From the NCBI GenBank assembly GCA_947493005.1, contig CANLOY010000001.1, positions 434,001 to 498,000 on the forward strand: a stretch of 64,000 nucleotides of DNA, given 5' to 3'. The notes under the pieces are model-generated. The model worked only from the letters and a program-made list of their open reading frames with translations, searched no databases and was not told the origin of the DNA. The DNA comes from an uncultured Roseivirga sp. (lineage in GTDB: Bacteria; Bacteroidota; Bacteroidia; Cytophagales; Cyclobacteriaceae). Of this stretch, positions 36,437 to 44,577 are shown piece after piece (the first letter of the stretch is position 1; each line of letters begins with the position of its first letter). The translations under genes were made by a program, and so were the position numbers.

Positions 36437-37618
36437 CTATTGAACCAGATGTTCGAGATACTTATATCCGTTTCCCGTATTCATCATCAGAATGCGTTCA
36501 TCTCTTGATATATCCCCCCGTTCAACAAGTTTGAGCAGGCCCTTCCATAAAGAACCACCTTCTGGTGCCATAAGTACCCCCTCTTTTTTGGCAACTTCCT
36601 TTACCCCACTGATCATATCATTATCATTTACGGTTACCACTGTTCCCCCAGATTCTTTCACTACCTGAGATATCATATCCATTCCAAAAGCAACTGGTAC
36701 CGCAAGACCATTAGCTATAGATTCTTTATAGCTAGAAACTGGCTTTTCTTCACCGTTGATAAAATCCACAACAGGAGCACAATTTTCTGCTTGAACCACA
36801 ACCATTCTCGGCAGCTTTGCATCGGGTTTCAGCCAACCCAAATCCATCATTTCGTGAAAAGCCTTCCATATGCCAATCAACCCGGTACCTCCCCCAGTTG
36901 GATACAGGATGACATCGGGCAGATCCCAACTCATTTGTTCTGCTATCTCATAACCCATTGTTTTTTTGCCCTCTAGCCTGTAAGGTTCCTTAAGTGTGGA
37001 AATATTAAATGCACTCTCTCTTTCTACAATTCCTGCCGCCACGACACCGCAATGATTAATAAGTCCATCAACAAGAATTAACTCGGCACCATAGTGCTCA
37101 CACTCTTGTTGAAAGCTTATGGGAGTATGGCTTGGCATTACCACCGTTGCCTTAATCCCTGCCGCTGCACAATAAGCACTCATGGCTCCGCCTGCATTTC
37201 CGGCTGTGGGAATCACACAATGAGATATTCCCAGTTCTTTGGCTTTTGAAATGGCTACACTCTGCCCTCTGGCTTTAAATGAGCCGGTAGGATTTACCCC
37301 TTCATCTTTAACTAAAAGAGAGCTGAACCCATACTGATTTTCGAGGCTGTTAAACCTGATAACCGGAGTCTTACCTTCACCAAGGGATACAATGTTTTTC
37401 TGCTCCAGTACAGGTAGTAAAGTTCTATACCGCCACATGGAATCAGAGTCTTCAAGAAGTGATTTTCCAGACATATCTGAATCCAATGCATATTTCACTA
37501 CTAAAGGTCTGTCACAGCAATGTGCGTAACTCTGCACCTCGTTGATAAAGTAAGAAGTGTTGCAATTGGAGCAAGTCAGGTAACTTGCCAATGAATTGAG
37601 TGCAGGTGTTTCAATCAT
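36437..37618 (-). CDS. thrC: Threonine synthase (PLP-dependent)
   Basis: Threonine synthase converts O-phosphohomoserine to threonine. The 393-residue protein has an N-terminal zinc-ribbon-like start (LTCSNCNTSYFINE...HCCDRP), the PLP-lysine motif NPTGSFKARGQSVAISKA, the phosphate-cup region PTGGGTGLIGIWKAF and the VVVQAENCAPVVDF block. The hom gene that makes its precursor's precursor is 2.5 kb away on the other strand. A related activity, such as cysteate synthase, cannot be excluded because the fold is shared and the gene is linked to a YeiH sulfur transporter. It lies between LysR and YeiH genes. Confidence 0.82.
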   Translation of the reverse strand: MIETPALNSLASYLTCSNCNTSYFINEVQSYAHCCDRPLVVKYALDSDMSGKSLLEDSDSMWRYRTLLPVLEQKNIVSLGEGKTPVIRFNSLENQYGFSSLLVKDEGVNPTGSFKARGQSVAISKAKELGISHCVIPTAGNAGGAMSAYCAAAGIKATVVMPSHTPISFQQECEHYGAELILVDGLINHCGVVAAGIVERESAFNISTLKEPYRLEGKKTMGYEIAEQMSWDLPDVILYPTGGGTGLIGIWKAFHEMMDLGWLKPDAKLPRMVVVQAENCAPVVDFINGEEKPVSSYKESIANGLAVPVAFGMDMISQVVKESGGTVVTVNDNDMISGVKEVAKKEGVLMAPEGGSLWKGLLKLVERGDISRDERILMMNTGNGYKYLEHLVQ

Positions 37619-37668
37619 ATTGCAATGATCATCAACTCACTATTACCAGTCAAATGATTTATTCTAAT

Positions 37669-37693
37669 CACTTATAACTAAAAGTTATAAGTG
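37669..37693. promoter_or_regulatory. Palindrome between the LysR and threonine synthase genes
   Basis: CACTTATAACT (37669-37679), three As, AGTTATAAGTG (37683-37693): perfect 11-bp arms, overlapping the last codons of the LysR gene and about 50 bases before the threonine synthase start. AT-rich dyads of this type are usual LysR-family binding sites. A terminator is less likely because no T run follows. Confidence 0.6.
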
Positions 37694-38577
37694 TGTTTCG
37701 CTTCATTAATAAAAGACTTAGTGGCTCCTGCGGGTGTTTCCCCTTTCCGAATTACAAAATTAAAGCTCCGCTCTACGTTCAAATCTGGCATATCTACCGT
37801 TTTTAGCAAGCCACTTTCCAGTTCCCTTTTAATGGCCCATGGCGAAAGAAAACCAATAGCCACGTCTTCAACCAGAAAATTCTTGAGCGCCTCAGTCCCT
37901 CCTAAGCGAGCAACAATATTCAAATCACCAATCTTAATTTTCAACTCATTAAGCTTTCTCGACCAGGCAGAAAGTGTTCCCGAACCTACCTCTCTTACTA
38001 CAAGCGGTATATTTTTCAATTCGCTCACTGATATCTTTTGTTCAGCATAAGGACTGTGGTTTGAGCATACAGGAATAATCGTGTCAGCCATAAAGAAATC
38101 ATATTGAAGCGCATTGGATTCGTGACGATCTTCAACAATGGCCAGGTCAATTTCTTCATTGGTCAATGCCTTTAATACATTTTCGGTATTCCGGTTTATC
38201 AGTTTAATTCTGGTCTGTGGCCACTTGCGTTTGAATGAAGAAAGCACCTTCGGCAAAACATAAAGCGATAATGTTGTGCTGGCTCCTACCCTCAGCTCTC
38301 CTCTGGCCTCCAATTGATCTTTGACAATATCTATATCTGACCCAATTCGTTTTTCAATTTGTTTCGCCTGTCTTAAGTGGCTCAACAATTTCTCTCCAGG
38401 TACCGAAAGAGCAACCGTATTACCCTTCCTTTCAAACAATCTTACTCCTAGCTCCTCCTCTAGATTCTTTACTTGCTTGCTTACCGCAGGTTGAGAAACG
38501 CATAAGATTTCTGCAGCTTTTGAAAAGCTGAGGTGGCATGCCACTTCATAAAATGTTTCGTAAGCAATAGACAGCAT
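37678..38577 (-). CDS. LysR-family transcriptional regulator
   Basis: The N-terminal winged helix is typical (MLSIAYETFYEVACHLSFSK, AAEILCVSQPAVSKQVKNLE), followed by the periplasmic-binding-protein-like effector domain (ELRVGASTTLSLYVLPKVLS, IPLVVREVGSGTLSAWSR), which resembles the CysL/YeiE branch. I start it at 38577 (MLSIAYETF), the family start, rather than 38610. The downstream genes on the same strand are threonine synthase and a YeiH exporter; the divergent gene set is metX-hom. Regulation of sulfur-related genes is the natural guess, but the effector is unknown. Confidence 0.88.
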   Translation of the reverse strand: MLSIAYETFYEVACHLSFSKAAEILCVSQPAVSKQVKNLEEELGVRLFERKGNTVALSVPGEKLLSHLRQAKQIEKRIGSDIDIVKDQLEARGELRVGASTTLSLYVLPKVLSSFKRKWPQTRIKLINRNTENVLKALTNEEIDLAIVEDRHESNALQYDFFMADTIIPVCSNHSPYAEQKISVSELKNIPLVVREVGSGTLSAWSRKLNELKIKIGDLNIVARLGGTEALKNFLVEDVAIGFLSPWAIKRELESGLLKTVDMPDLNVERSFNFVIRKGETPAGATKSFINEAKHTYNF

Positions 38578-38677
38578 TTTTGTCGTTTTTTCTAGGAAAA
38601 CGGTAATCACAAAGTGGTAAATCCCCTTATCAACCGTGAATTTACGCTAAAGAAAATCATACTTTTTTAAATTTTCC

Positions 38678-38708
38678 TTTGAAACTTCGTTAACGGCTGC
38701 TACGTTTG
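38678..38708 (+). promoter_or_regulatory. Promoter of the SAM-riboswitch-metX-hom transcript
   Basis: TTTG (38678-38681), 19 bases, TACGTTTG (38701-38708): a perfect Bacteroidota promoter. The start near 38714 leaves the whole riboswitch in the transcript. Confidence 0.85.
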
Positions 38709-38737
38709 CAGCATCAAGTCATTCCAAATAGGAATCG

Positions 38738-38860
38738 ATTTATAAAGAAGTGTGGAGAGACAGGCTCTTTGAAGCACTAGCAACCATTCCGAAAACCATC
38801 GGAAAAGGTGCTAAATCCTGATCCCAAAGGATGTCGAGTGACATTCGGGAGAATATAAAT
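38738..38860 (+). promoter_or_regulatory. SAM-I riboswitch (S box) upstream of metX
   Basis: Core elements in order: P1 strand ATTTATA (38738-38744), GTGGAGAGACAGGCTC, TTTGAAGCACTAGCAACC, AAAAGGTGCTAAATCCTG, and GGGAGAATATAAAT, whose TATAAAT (38854-38860) closes P1. These match the SAM-I consensus, including the GCAACC and AGGTGCTAA cores. The RNA binds S-adenosylmethionine and normally shuts off methionine genes when SAM is high. It precedes metX, a methionine pathway gene, as expected. Confidence 0.92.
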
Positions 38861-38868
38861 TGGTAAAC

Positions 38869-38967
38869 ATGAAAACTCCATTTATTCTCAGATCATTGTA
38901 TTCATTAGGTGCTAAAAACCTAAATCAAACTTGTTATATGTGCTTTTTAAGACATCCAATGTCTTAA
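38869..38967 (+). CDS. 32-residue leader ORF between riboswitch and metX
   Basis: ATG at 38869 opens a 32-codon frame ending TAA at 38967: begins MKTPFILRSLYSLGAKNLNQ and ends TCYMCFLRHPMS. It starts 8 bases after the riboswitch and holds three Met (including the start) and two Cys codons. The hairpin at 38947-38967 is formed by its last codons and stop. It may be a translated leader peptide linking translation to the riboswitch output; it may also be chance, since it is short and no homolog is known to me. Confidence 0.4.
   Translation: MKTPFILRSLYSLGAKNLNQTCYMCFLRHPMS
38947..38967 (+). promoter_or_regulatory. Hairpin downstream of the SAM riboswitch
   Basis: TTAAGACAT-CCA-ATGTCTTAA is a perfect 9-bp stem with a 3-base loop, about 60 bases before the metX ATG; a T run (CTTTTT) appears about 10 bases later. 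It is a candidate expression-platform element, more likely an attenuator than a standard terminator. Confidence 0.5.
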
Positions 38968-39024
38968 TCCGAAATTCTTTTTCGACCCATTCAGGGCATT
39001 ATTCAGTTCAAAGTACTTAACATC

Positions 39025-40095
39025 ATGTATACAGATACAAAGACGGCTCAACAAGAGTCGGAAACCATACTGGGTGAACCAGTAAACTCATTCAACTCTA
39101 ACACTCCTTTCCAGCTGGAGAATGGAGAAATACTTCCCGAACTCAGGATAGCTTATCACACATTTGGCAAACTCAACAATGACCACAGCAATGTAGTCTG
39201 GGTTTTCCATGCTCTGACTGCCAATGCTAACCCTATTCAATGGTGGCCAGGTTTAGTGGGGCATGATGATCTGATAAATCCAAAAGATCATTTTATAGTT
39301 TGTGCCAATGTTATTGGCTCGTGCTATGGCAGTACAGGTCCTAAAGATTTCAACCCTGTTAATGGAGAAAGATATTTAAGAGACTTCCCTCACTTCACAA
39401 TTCGTGACATTGTGAATGCTCACAAGTTGCTTCAACAGCATTTAGGAATAGAAAAGATTTTCCTAGGCATTGGAGGGTCTATGGGGGGACAACAATTACT
39501 GGAATGGGCTGTTCAGGATCAAAATCTGTTCGAAAATATAGCTTTGGTTGCCACTGCTGCCAGAAGCTCTTCTTGGGGGATTGCCATCAGATCGGCTCAG
39601 CGCATGGCCATAGAAGCTGATCCGTCATTTTACTCAAGCTCTCCAAAAGGAGGCTGGAAAGGGCTGGAAGCAGCCAGGGCTATGGCAATGACTTCCTATA
39701 GAACTCATCAAAGCTATAACGAGGCTCAGCAAGATCCTCTTGATAAGCTGGACAATTTCAGAGCCGAAAGTTATCAACGCTATCAGGGTGAAAAACTAAG
39801 ACAGCGATTTGATGCCAGAAGTTACTACGCACTAAGCAAGGCCATGGACACACACAATCTGGGCCGGGGTAGAGGTTCAGTTAACGAGGCACTGAATTCA
39901 ATCAAGTCCAGAGCACTGGTGATTGGAATAGAAGGTGATTTGTTGTTCACTGCGGATGAACAGCGAATCATCGCAGACAATATTCAGAACTCAAGGCTCG
40001 CCTTTGTTCCATCCAAATATGGTCATGACGGATTCTTAATTGAGTCACAAAACATAAGTATCATCCTTAAAAATTTTTTAAAAGAACACTCATGA
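39025..40095 (+). CDS. metX: Homoserine O-acetyltransferase
   Basis: MetX acetylates homoserine as the first step from homoserine to methionine. The 356-residue protein is an alpha/beta-hydrolase with the family motifs FHALTANANPIQWWPGLVG, the nucleophile elbow IGGSMGGQQLLEWA (catalytic Ser), and the C-terminal acid and histidine in GDLLFTADEQ and KYGHDGFLIE. Some family members are succinyl-transferases; the motif does not settle this, but acetyl is usual in Bacteroidota. It is under the SAM-I riboswitch and overlaps hom by 4 bases (ATGA), so the two are coupled. Confidence 0.94.
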   Translation: MYTDTKTAQQESETILGEPVNSFNSNTPFQLENGEILPELRIAYHTFGKLNNDHSNVVWVFHALTANANPIQWWPGLVGHDDLINPKDHFIVCANVIGSCYGSTGPKDFNPVNGERYLRDFPHFTIRDIVNAHKLLQQHLGIEKIFLGIGGSMGGQQLLEWAVQDQNLFENIALVATAARSSSWGIAIRSAQRMAIEADPSFYSSSPKGGWKGLEAARAMAMTSYRTHQSYNEAQQDPLDKLDNFRAESYQRYQGEKLRQRFDARSYYALSKAMDTHNLGRGRGSVNEALNSIKSRALVIGIEGDLLFTADEQRIIADNIQNSRLAFVPSKYGHDGFLIESQNISIILKNFLKEHS

Positions 40096-41369
40096 AAAAT
40101 ATCAAAATAGGGCTTTTCGGTTTTGGCTGTGTAGGTCAGGGGCTTTACGAAACACTAAATAGTTCGAAGAACTTTGCAGGAGAAATAAGTAGAATCTGTA
40201 TCAAAAACCCTAACAAAGCAAGAAAACTTCCAGCTAAACTATTTACGGATAAAAAGAAAGACATTCTATTTGATGAGTCCATCGATGTGATTGTTGAATT
40301 GATAGATGATGCTGATGCTGCATTGGATATAGTAACCACCGCACTAAAGAACAACAAGTCTGTAGTGACTGCCAACAAGAAAATGGTTGCTGAAAACCTG
40401 GAGTATCTGGTAGAATTACAGGAGCAAACGGGAAAAGCGGTTTTGTATGAAGGCGCTGTTTGCGGCAGTATTCCAATCATACGCACATTGGAAGAGTATT
40501 TTGGGCATGAACCTTTAAATCAGATAAAAGGAATTTTTAATGGTTCTACTAATTACATTCTTACAAAGATATTTGACGAAAACCTGAACTATAAAAAAGC
40601 ACTTACTCAGGCTCAAGAACTTGGTTTTGCCGAAACAGACCCGACACTGGATGTGAAAGGTTTCGATGCCAAGTATAAACTTAGTATACTACTCACCCAC
40701 GCCTTTGGTATCCACGTTCCTCCCACCCAAATAGTAAACCTGGGAATAGATGACCTGAAGGTGGCCGACCTTGAGTATGCCAGAGAGAAAGGGTTGAAAA
40801 TTAAGCTTATTGCTCAAGCACAACGAATTGAAGACAAAGTATATGCCTTTGTTACTCCTCAGTTCATCAAGCCTGATAACAATTTACACTCAATCAATAA
40901 TGAGTTCAACGCGGTAACACTTAATGGCGAATTCTGCGATGACCAGTTGTTTATTGGAAAAGGAGCAGGTAGTTTACCAACTGGAGCAGCAGTGCTTTCA
41001 GACATCTCAGCCCTTAGCTATGAGTATAAATATGAATATAAGAAGCACTACAATCTAGGTAAGCTTCCATTCAGTAATGAGTCATTGCTAAAAGTATACG
41101 TAAGTTTTGACAGCCCAAAGGAAATAGACCTTTCTGATTTTGAGAGCATACAGCACAAATACTTCAGTTTTGACCACAGTTATGTGATTGGAAACATTTG
41201 CATTAATAAACTGTTGAATAAAAAGTGGTTGAGCAATAGCAATAACAATATTATTCTTTGCGATAACGGGACAGAAGGAACTCTAGGGAACCTATGTGTA
41301 GACTCCTTAAATGCAGAAATTGATGAATTGAAGAAAGGACAAGAATTACTACAGAAAATCAGTGTTTAA
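40092..41369 (+). CDS. hom: Homoserine dehydrogenase
   Basis: Converts aspartate semialdehyde to homoserine, feeding both methionine and threonine. The NAD(P) fold begins KIGLFGFGCVGQGLYETL, and the catalytic domain has TANKKMVAEN, EGAVCGSIPIIRTLEEYFG, IFNGSTNYILTKI and GFAETDPTLDVKGFDAKYKL. It is a monofunctional enzyme, not fused to aspartokinase. The last 100 residues do not show a clear ACT domain by eye. It overlaps metX by 4 bases; both are on one transcript controlled by the SAM-I riboswitch, so homoserine made by this copy is probably meant for methionine. Confidence 0.93.
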   Translation: MKNIKIGLFGFGCVGQGLYETLNSSKNFAGEISRICIKNPNKARKLPAKLFTDKKKDILFDESIDVIVELIDDADAALDIVTTALKNNKSVVTANKKMVAENLEYLVELQEQTGKAVLYEGAVCGSIPIIRTLEEYFGHEPLNQIKGIFNGSTNYILTKIFDENLNYKKALTQAQELGFAETDPTLDVKGFDAKYKLSILLTHAFGIHVPPTQIVNLGIDDLKVADLEYAREKGLKIKLIAQAQRIEDKVYAFVTPQFIKPDNNLHSINNEFNAVTLNGEFCDDQLFIGKGAGSLPTGAAVLSDISALSYEYKYEYKKHYNLGKLPFSNESLLKVYVSFDSPKEIDLSDFESIQHKYFSFDHSYVIGNICINKLLNKKWLSNSNNNIILCDNGTEGTLGNLCVDSLNAEIDELKKGQELLQKISV

Positions 41370-41429
41370 CGGAGTTTCTGGTTAGCTATCTTTTTTCTGT
41401 TTCACCTACTGATTTAAGGTTTTAGTGAA

Positions 41430-41437
41430 TATATTTG
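41430..41437 (+). promoter_or_regulatory. -7 element of a candidate nqrF promoter
   Basis: TATATTTG is an exact TAnnTTTG, about 60 bases before the nqrF ATG. No good -33 element was found at the right distance. Confidence 0.45.
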
Positions 41438-41495
41438 TAGCCCTGACAAAACAGGTATGTCAGATTCAGATTATTGATTTAAAATCGATTAATAG

Positions 41496-42800
41496 ATGTC
41501 ATCTATCATTATTACTTCAATCGTAGCCTTTTCAGCGGTTATTCTGCTGTTAGTACTGATTTTATTGTATGCTCAATCTAAATTGGTACAGTCTGGTGAT
41601 GTTAAAATCATTGTGAACGGAGACGATTCTAATCCAATTGTTACAGCAGCAGGTTCTACATTGTTAAACACGTTGTCTGGTCAAAAAATATTTTTACCAT
41701 CCGCATGTGGTGGTGGTGGTACTTGTGCCATGTGCAAATGTACTATTAACGAAGGTGGAGGAGATGTGCTGCCAACAGAAGTTGGACACTTAAGCCGTTC
41801 TGAGCAAAAAGAAGGCGTAAGACTTTCTTGTCAGGTAAAGGTGAAGCAGGATATGCGTATTCACATTCCTGAAGAAATCTTCGGTATTAAAAAGTGGGAA
41901 TGCGAAGTGGTCTCAAACTACAACGTTGCTTCCTTTATTAAAGAATTTGTAGTGAAGCTTCCGGAAGGAGAAACGCTTGACTTCGAAGCTGGCGGATATA
42001 TTCAGGTTGACGTACCTCCTGTGGTATGTGATTTCAAAGACATGAATATTGAACCACATCCAGATGATCCTGCCGGACCAGATAAATTCAAAGAGGATTG
42101 GGACAAGTTCAATCTTTGGGATTTGAAAATGGTGAACAAGGAAGAAATCTTCCGCGCTTACTCTATGGCCAACCACCCTGCTGAAGGTAATATCATTATG
42201 TTGAACATTCGTATTGCTACTCCGCCATGGGATAGAGCAAATAACAAATGGATGGATGTAAACCCTGGTATTTGTTCTTCTTATGTATTTACAAGAAACC
42301 CGGGTGATAAAGTAACTATTTCAGGTCCTTACGGTGAATTCTTCATCAAGCCTACAGATGCGGAAATGCTTTATGTTGGTGGTGGTGCAGGAATGGCTCC
42401 TATGAGATCTCACCTATTCCACCTATTCCACACATTGAAAACAGGAAGAAAAGTTTCTTACTGGTATGGTGGACGTTCGAAAAGAGAGCTTTTCTATCTT
42501 GATGATTTTCAGAAAATAGAGAAGGAGTTCCCTAACTTCAAATTCCATCTGGTACTTTCTGAACCGGTTCCTGAGGATAACTGGGTTGAAAAGAAAGACA
42601 TCAATGACACTGAAGGAGATGGCTTTGTAGGATTTGTACACCAGGCTGTAATTGATCAGTACCTTAGCAAGCATGAGGCTCCAGAAGAAATTGAATTCTA
42701 TTTCTGTGGACCTCCAATGATGAATGCGGCAGTAATCAAAATGTGCGATGACTGGGGAGTGCCAGACGAAAACGTTGCTTTTGACGACTTCGGAGGTTAA
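41496..42800 (+). CDS. nqrF: Na+-translocating NADH:quinone reductase subunit F
   Basis: NqrF is the membrane-anchored subunit that takes electrons from NADH into the sodium pump. The 434-residue protein has one N-terminal helix ([20 protein letters not shown]), a 2Fe-2S ferredoxin domain with [16 protein letters not shown] and RLSCQVKV, an FAD-binding domain with [14 protein letters not shown], and an NAD-binding domain with [20 protein letters not shown] and [13 protein letters not shown]. The other nqr subunits are not in this window: hom lies upstream and repeats lie downstream, so this nqrF either is separated from nqrABCDE or is an extra copy. Confidence 0.95.
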   Translation: MSSIIITSIVAFSAVILLLVLILLYAQSKLVQSGDVKIIVNGDDSNPIVTAAGSTLLNTLSGQKIFLPSACGGGGTCAMCKCTINEGGGDVLPTEVGHLSRSEQKEGVRLSCQVKVKQDMRIHIPEEIFGIKKWECEVVSNYNVASFIKEFVVKLPEGETLDFEAGGYIQVDVPPVVCDFKDMNIEPHPDDPAGPDKFKEDWDKFNLWDLKMVNKEEIFRAYSMANHPAEGNIIMLNIRIATPPWDRANNKWMDVNPGICSSYVFTRNPGDKVTISGPYGEFFIKPTDAEMLYVGGGAGMAPMRSHLFHLFHTLKTGRKVSYWYGGRSKRELFYLDDFQKIEKEFPNFKFHLVLSEPVPEDNWVEKKDINDTEGDGFVGFVHQAVIDQYLSKHEAPEEIEFYFCGPPMMNAAVIKMCDDWGVPDENVAFDDFGG

Positions 42801-42821
42801 TGACTTTCAGATAAAAGATTC

Positions 42822-42846
42822 AAAGCCACTCAATGAGTGGCTTTTT
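42822..42846 (+). terminator. Terminator after nqrF
   Basis: AAAGCCACTC-AAT-GAGTGGCTTT (42822-42831 with 42835-42844), 10-bp stem and 3-base loop with a T tail, about 20 bases past the nqrF stop. Confidence 0.92.
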
Positions 42847-42977
42847 CATTTAATATGGAACGCTATTCTGAGCGAAGCGAAAGAATCTCCTGCGTTATTC
42901 TAAAACAAACGATGGAGATTGCCTCACTTCGTTCGCAAAGACGTATTAATTTGACCTAGTGCTAACTAGCTACTGAA

Positions 42978-43003
42978 GTCTTTCGATTGGAAAGGAGAAA
43001 TCT
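42978..43003 (+). repeat. GTCTTTC...GGAGAAATCT unit, copy 1
   Basis: GTCTTTCGATTGGAAAGGAG followed by AAATCT. Related units begin at 43129 and 43295. It runs into the hairpin repeat at 43003. Confidence 0.6.
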
Positions 43004-43041
43004 CCTCCTCCGTCCTTCGGACACCTCCTCAAGAGGAGGAC
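43003..43041 (-). repeat. Hairpin repeat, copy 4 (inverted orientation)
   Basis: Read on the minus strand it gives TCCTCCTCTTGAGGAGGTGT, then CCGAAGGACGGAGGAGG, the same element as at 12851, 27291 and 27536. Confidence 0.75.
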
Positions 43042-43128
43042 AATGTTTGCTCCAATCGTTGGTGGAAAAGATGTTTCAGCAAACACAACAGAAAATTTAT
43101 TCAAAGAAACGCAAAATCAAATTAGTAC

Positions 43129-43159
43129 GTCTTTTCAACTGAAAGGAGAAATCTAAACC
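43129..43159 (+). repeat. GTCTTTTC...GGAGAAATCT unit, copy 2
   Basis: GTCTTTTCAACTGAAAGGAG followed by AAATCTAAACC, close to copies at 42978 and 43295. Confidence 0.6.
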
Positions 43160-43294
43160 CGACCAATAAAGAATCCAATAGTTCTCTCACTGCGCTCGAG
43201 ATGACTGCAGGGACGTACATATTTACTCTTACAAGTATTAGTGCTAAAACACTTTTAGGTTAGAACTTCGACAAGCATAAACTATTTCTAGCAT

Positions 43295-43326
43295 GTCTTT
43301 TCGACTGAAAGGAAAAATCTAAAACC
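43295..43326 (+). repeat. GTCTTTTC...GGAAAAATCT unit, copy 3
   Basis: GTCTTTTCGACTGAAAGGAA followed by AAATCTAAAACC. Spacing between the three units is about 150-165 bases, suggesting an old tandem or stepwise insertion that has decayed. Confidence 0.6.
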
Positions 43327-43427
43327 GCAATGGTTTGCCCCCATAACTTCATGCTCTCTACAATAGAGCATTGTCAAATTATCAATTCAAATGTTCTATC
43401 TTTATTTCTAGTATCTGATTTCGTCTT

Positions 43428-44534
43428 ATGAACCTCAAACTCTTCTTCACCCCTACCGAATCACAACAAGATCTTCCTACAAATGCTATAGGCCAAAGCA
43501 TCAAACATTTGCAAGATGATGGCTTCGACATCTCTAAAATGGATTTGGCCTTTGTTGGCATTAATGGTAGAGGAGAAGCAGACTTAATCAGAGCCAAATT
43601 CTTTGCATTGAAAAGAAGTCTGGCAACCTATCGCATAGCTGATTTAGGGAATATTCAAACTGGTTCGGACGAAGAACAAACACAGGCCAGAGTAAGAGAG
43701 GTTTGTGAGTTTTTGCTTTCTCAACGCGTGGTTCCTATCCTTATTGGAGGCAACCAAGACCTGGCCATAGGTCAATTTAAGGCTTACGAAACAGCAGGAA
43801 AGTTAATCTCTGTTTTAAACATTGATGCCTTTATGGATTTAGAAGAAGAAGGTGATACTTCCTCTAAATTCCTCAATGATATTCTGATGCACCAGCCCAA
43901 CTACATGTTGAGCTATAGCCATATGGCACACCAGAGCTACCTGATAGATGCAGCCATGCTAAAGGCATTGGACAAGCTCTATTTTGAATCTATGCGTTTA
44001 GGTGAAATCAGGTACGACATTAAGCAGGCAGAGCCTTTGATTCGAATGGCCGATATGGCTTCATTTGATATCTCAGCCATACGTTCTTCAGATGCTCCGG
44101 GCAACCCTAAAGCGCAGCCCTTTGGACTTTCGGGAGAAGAGGCTTGCCAGCTCACCTGGTATGCAGGCACCAATGAGAAATTAAGCTCCATTGGCTTCCA
44201 CGAATACTACCCTTCTCTGGATGATGATGCCCTAAAAACGGCATCGGTAATAGCCACCATGATATGGTACTTTATTGAAGGCTTTTACAACAGAAAAGAC
44301 ACTGGTCAGTTTAATTCTGATAGCTACACCAAGTACACCGTAAGCTTTGAAGGAACTGATGATACTATGACCTTCTATAAGAGCAGACTTTCTGAAAAAT
44401 GGTGGATGCTAGTGAATTACGGAGACAACTTTATGGATCGAGCCTATATTCCTTGTAGCTATGAAGACTATACCGCAGCCACACATGGAGACTTCCCTGA
44501 ACGATGGATTAAAGCACAAGGGAAACTTGTCTGA
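43428..44534 (+). CDS. Arginase-fold (formimidoylglutamase-like) protein with altered metal site
   Basis: A 368-residue protein of the ureohydrolase fold. The family's metal ligands normally lie in GGDHS, DAHxD and SxDxDxxDP. Here the positions read GGNQDLAIG (His replaced by Gln), NIDAFMDLE (His replaced by Phe, both Asp kept) and SFDISAI (second Asp replaced by Ser). Several ligands for the two Mn ions are therefore missing, so arginase-type hydrolysis is doubtful. From memory, related Bacteroidota proteins named formimidoylglutamase show similar changes. The C-terminal region (KWWMLVNYGDNFMDRAYI, HGDFPERWIKAQGKLV) is an extension beyond the usual arginase end. A broken copy of this end is at 45970-46161. 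No other histidine-breakdown genes are nearby. Confidence 0.8.
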   Translation: MNLKLFFTPTESQQDLPTNAIGQSIKHLQDDGFDISKMDLAFVGINGRGEADLIRAKFFALKRSLATYRIADLGNIQTGSDEEQTQARVREVCEFLLSQRVVPILIGGNQDLAIGQFKAYETAGKLISVLNIDAFMDLEEEGDTSSKFLNDILMHQPNYMLSYSHMAHQSYLIDAAMLKALDKLYFESMRLGEIRYDIKQAEPLIRMADMASFDISAIRSSDAPGNPKAQPFGLSGEEACQLTWYAGTNEKLSSIGFHEYYPSLDDDALKTASVIATMIWYFIEGFYNRKDTGQFNSDSYTKYTVSFEGTDDTMTFYKSRLSEKWWMLVNYGDNFMDRAYIPCSYEDYTAATHGDFPERWIKAQGKLV

Positions 44535-44577
44535 AACCGGTGTGTATGATGAATGAAACATGCAAGATCTCAATTCT

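Larger units (their letters stand above)
42847..43427. other. Gene-free stretch with mixed decayed repeats
   Basis: No coding frame is convincing in these 580 bases. They hold short intergenic repeats: ATTCTGAGCGAAGCGAAAGA near 42868, followed by CGTTCGCAAAGACG near 42940; the hairpin repeat at 43003-43041; three copies of a GTCTTTTCNACTGAAAGG-type unit about 160 bases apart; and CACTGCGCTCGAGATGACTG near 43190. Confidence 0.65.

Noticed and set aside
40145-40486. Open frame on the minus strand inside hom
   Set aside because: Antisense to an enzyme with clear motifs; no support.
42978-43326. Regularly spaced repeats considered as a CRISPR array
   Set aside because: Only three degenerate copies with spacers of about 130 bases and no cas genes; typical array geometry is absent.
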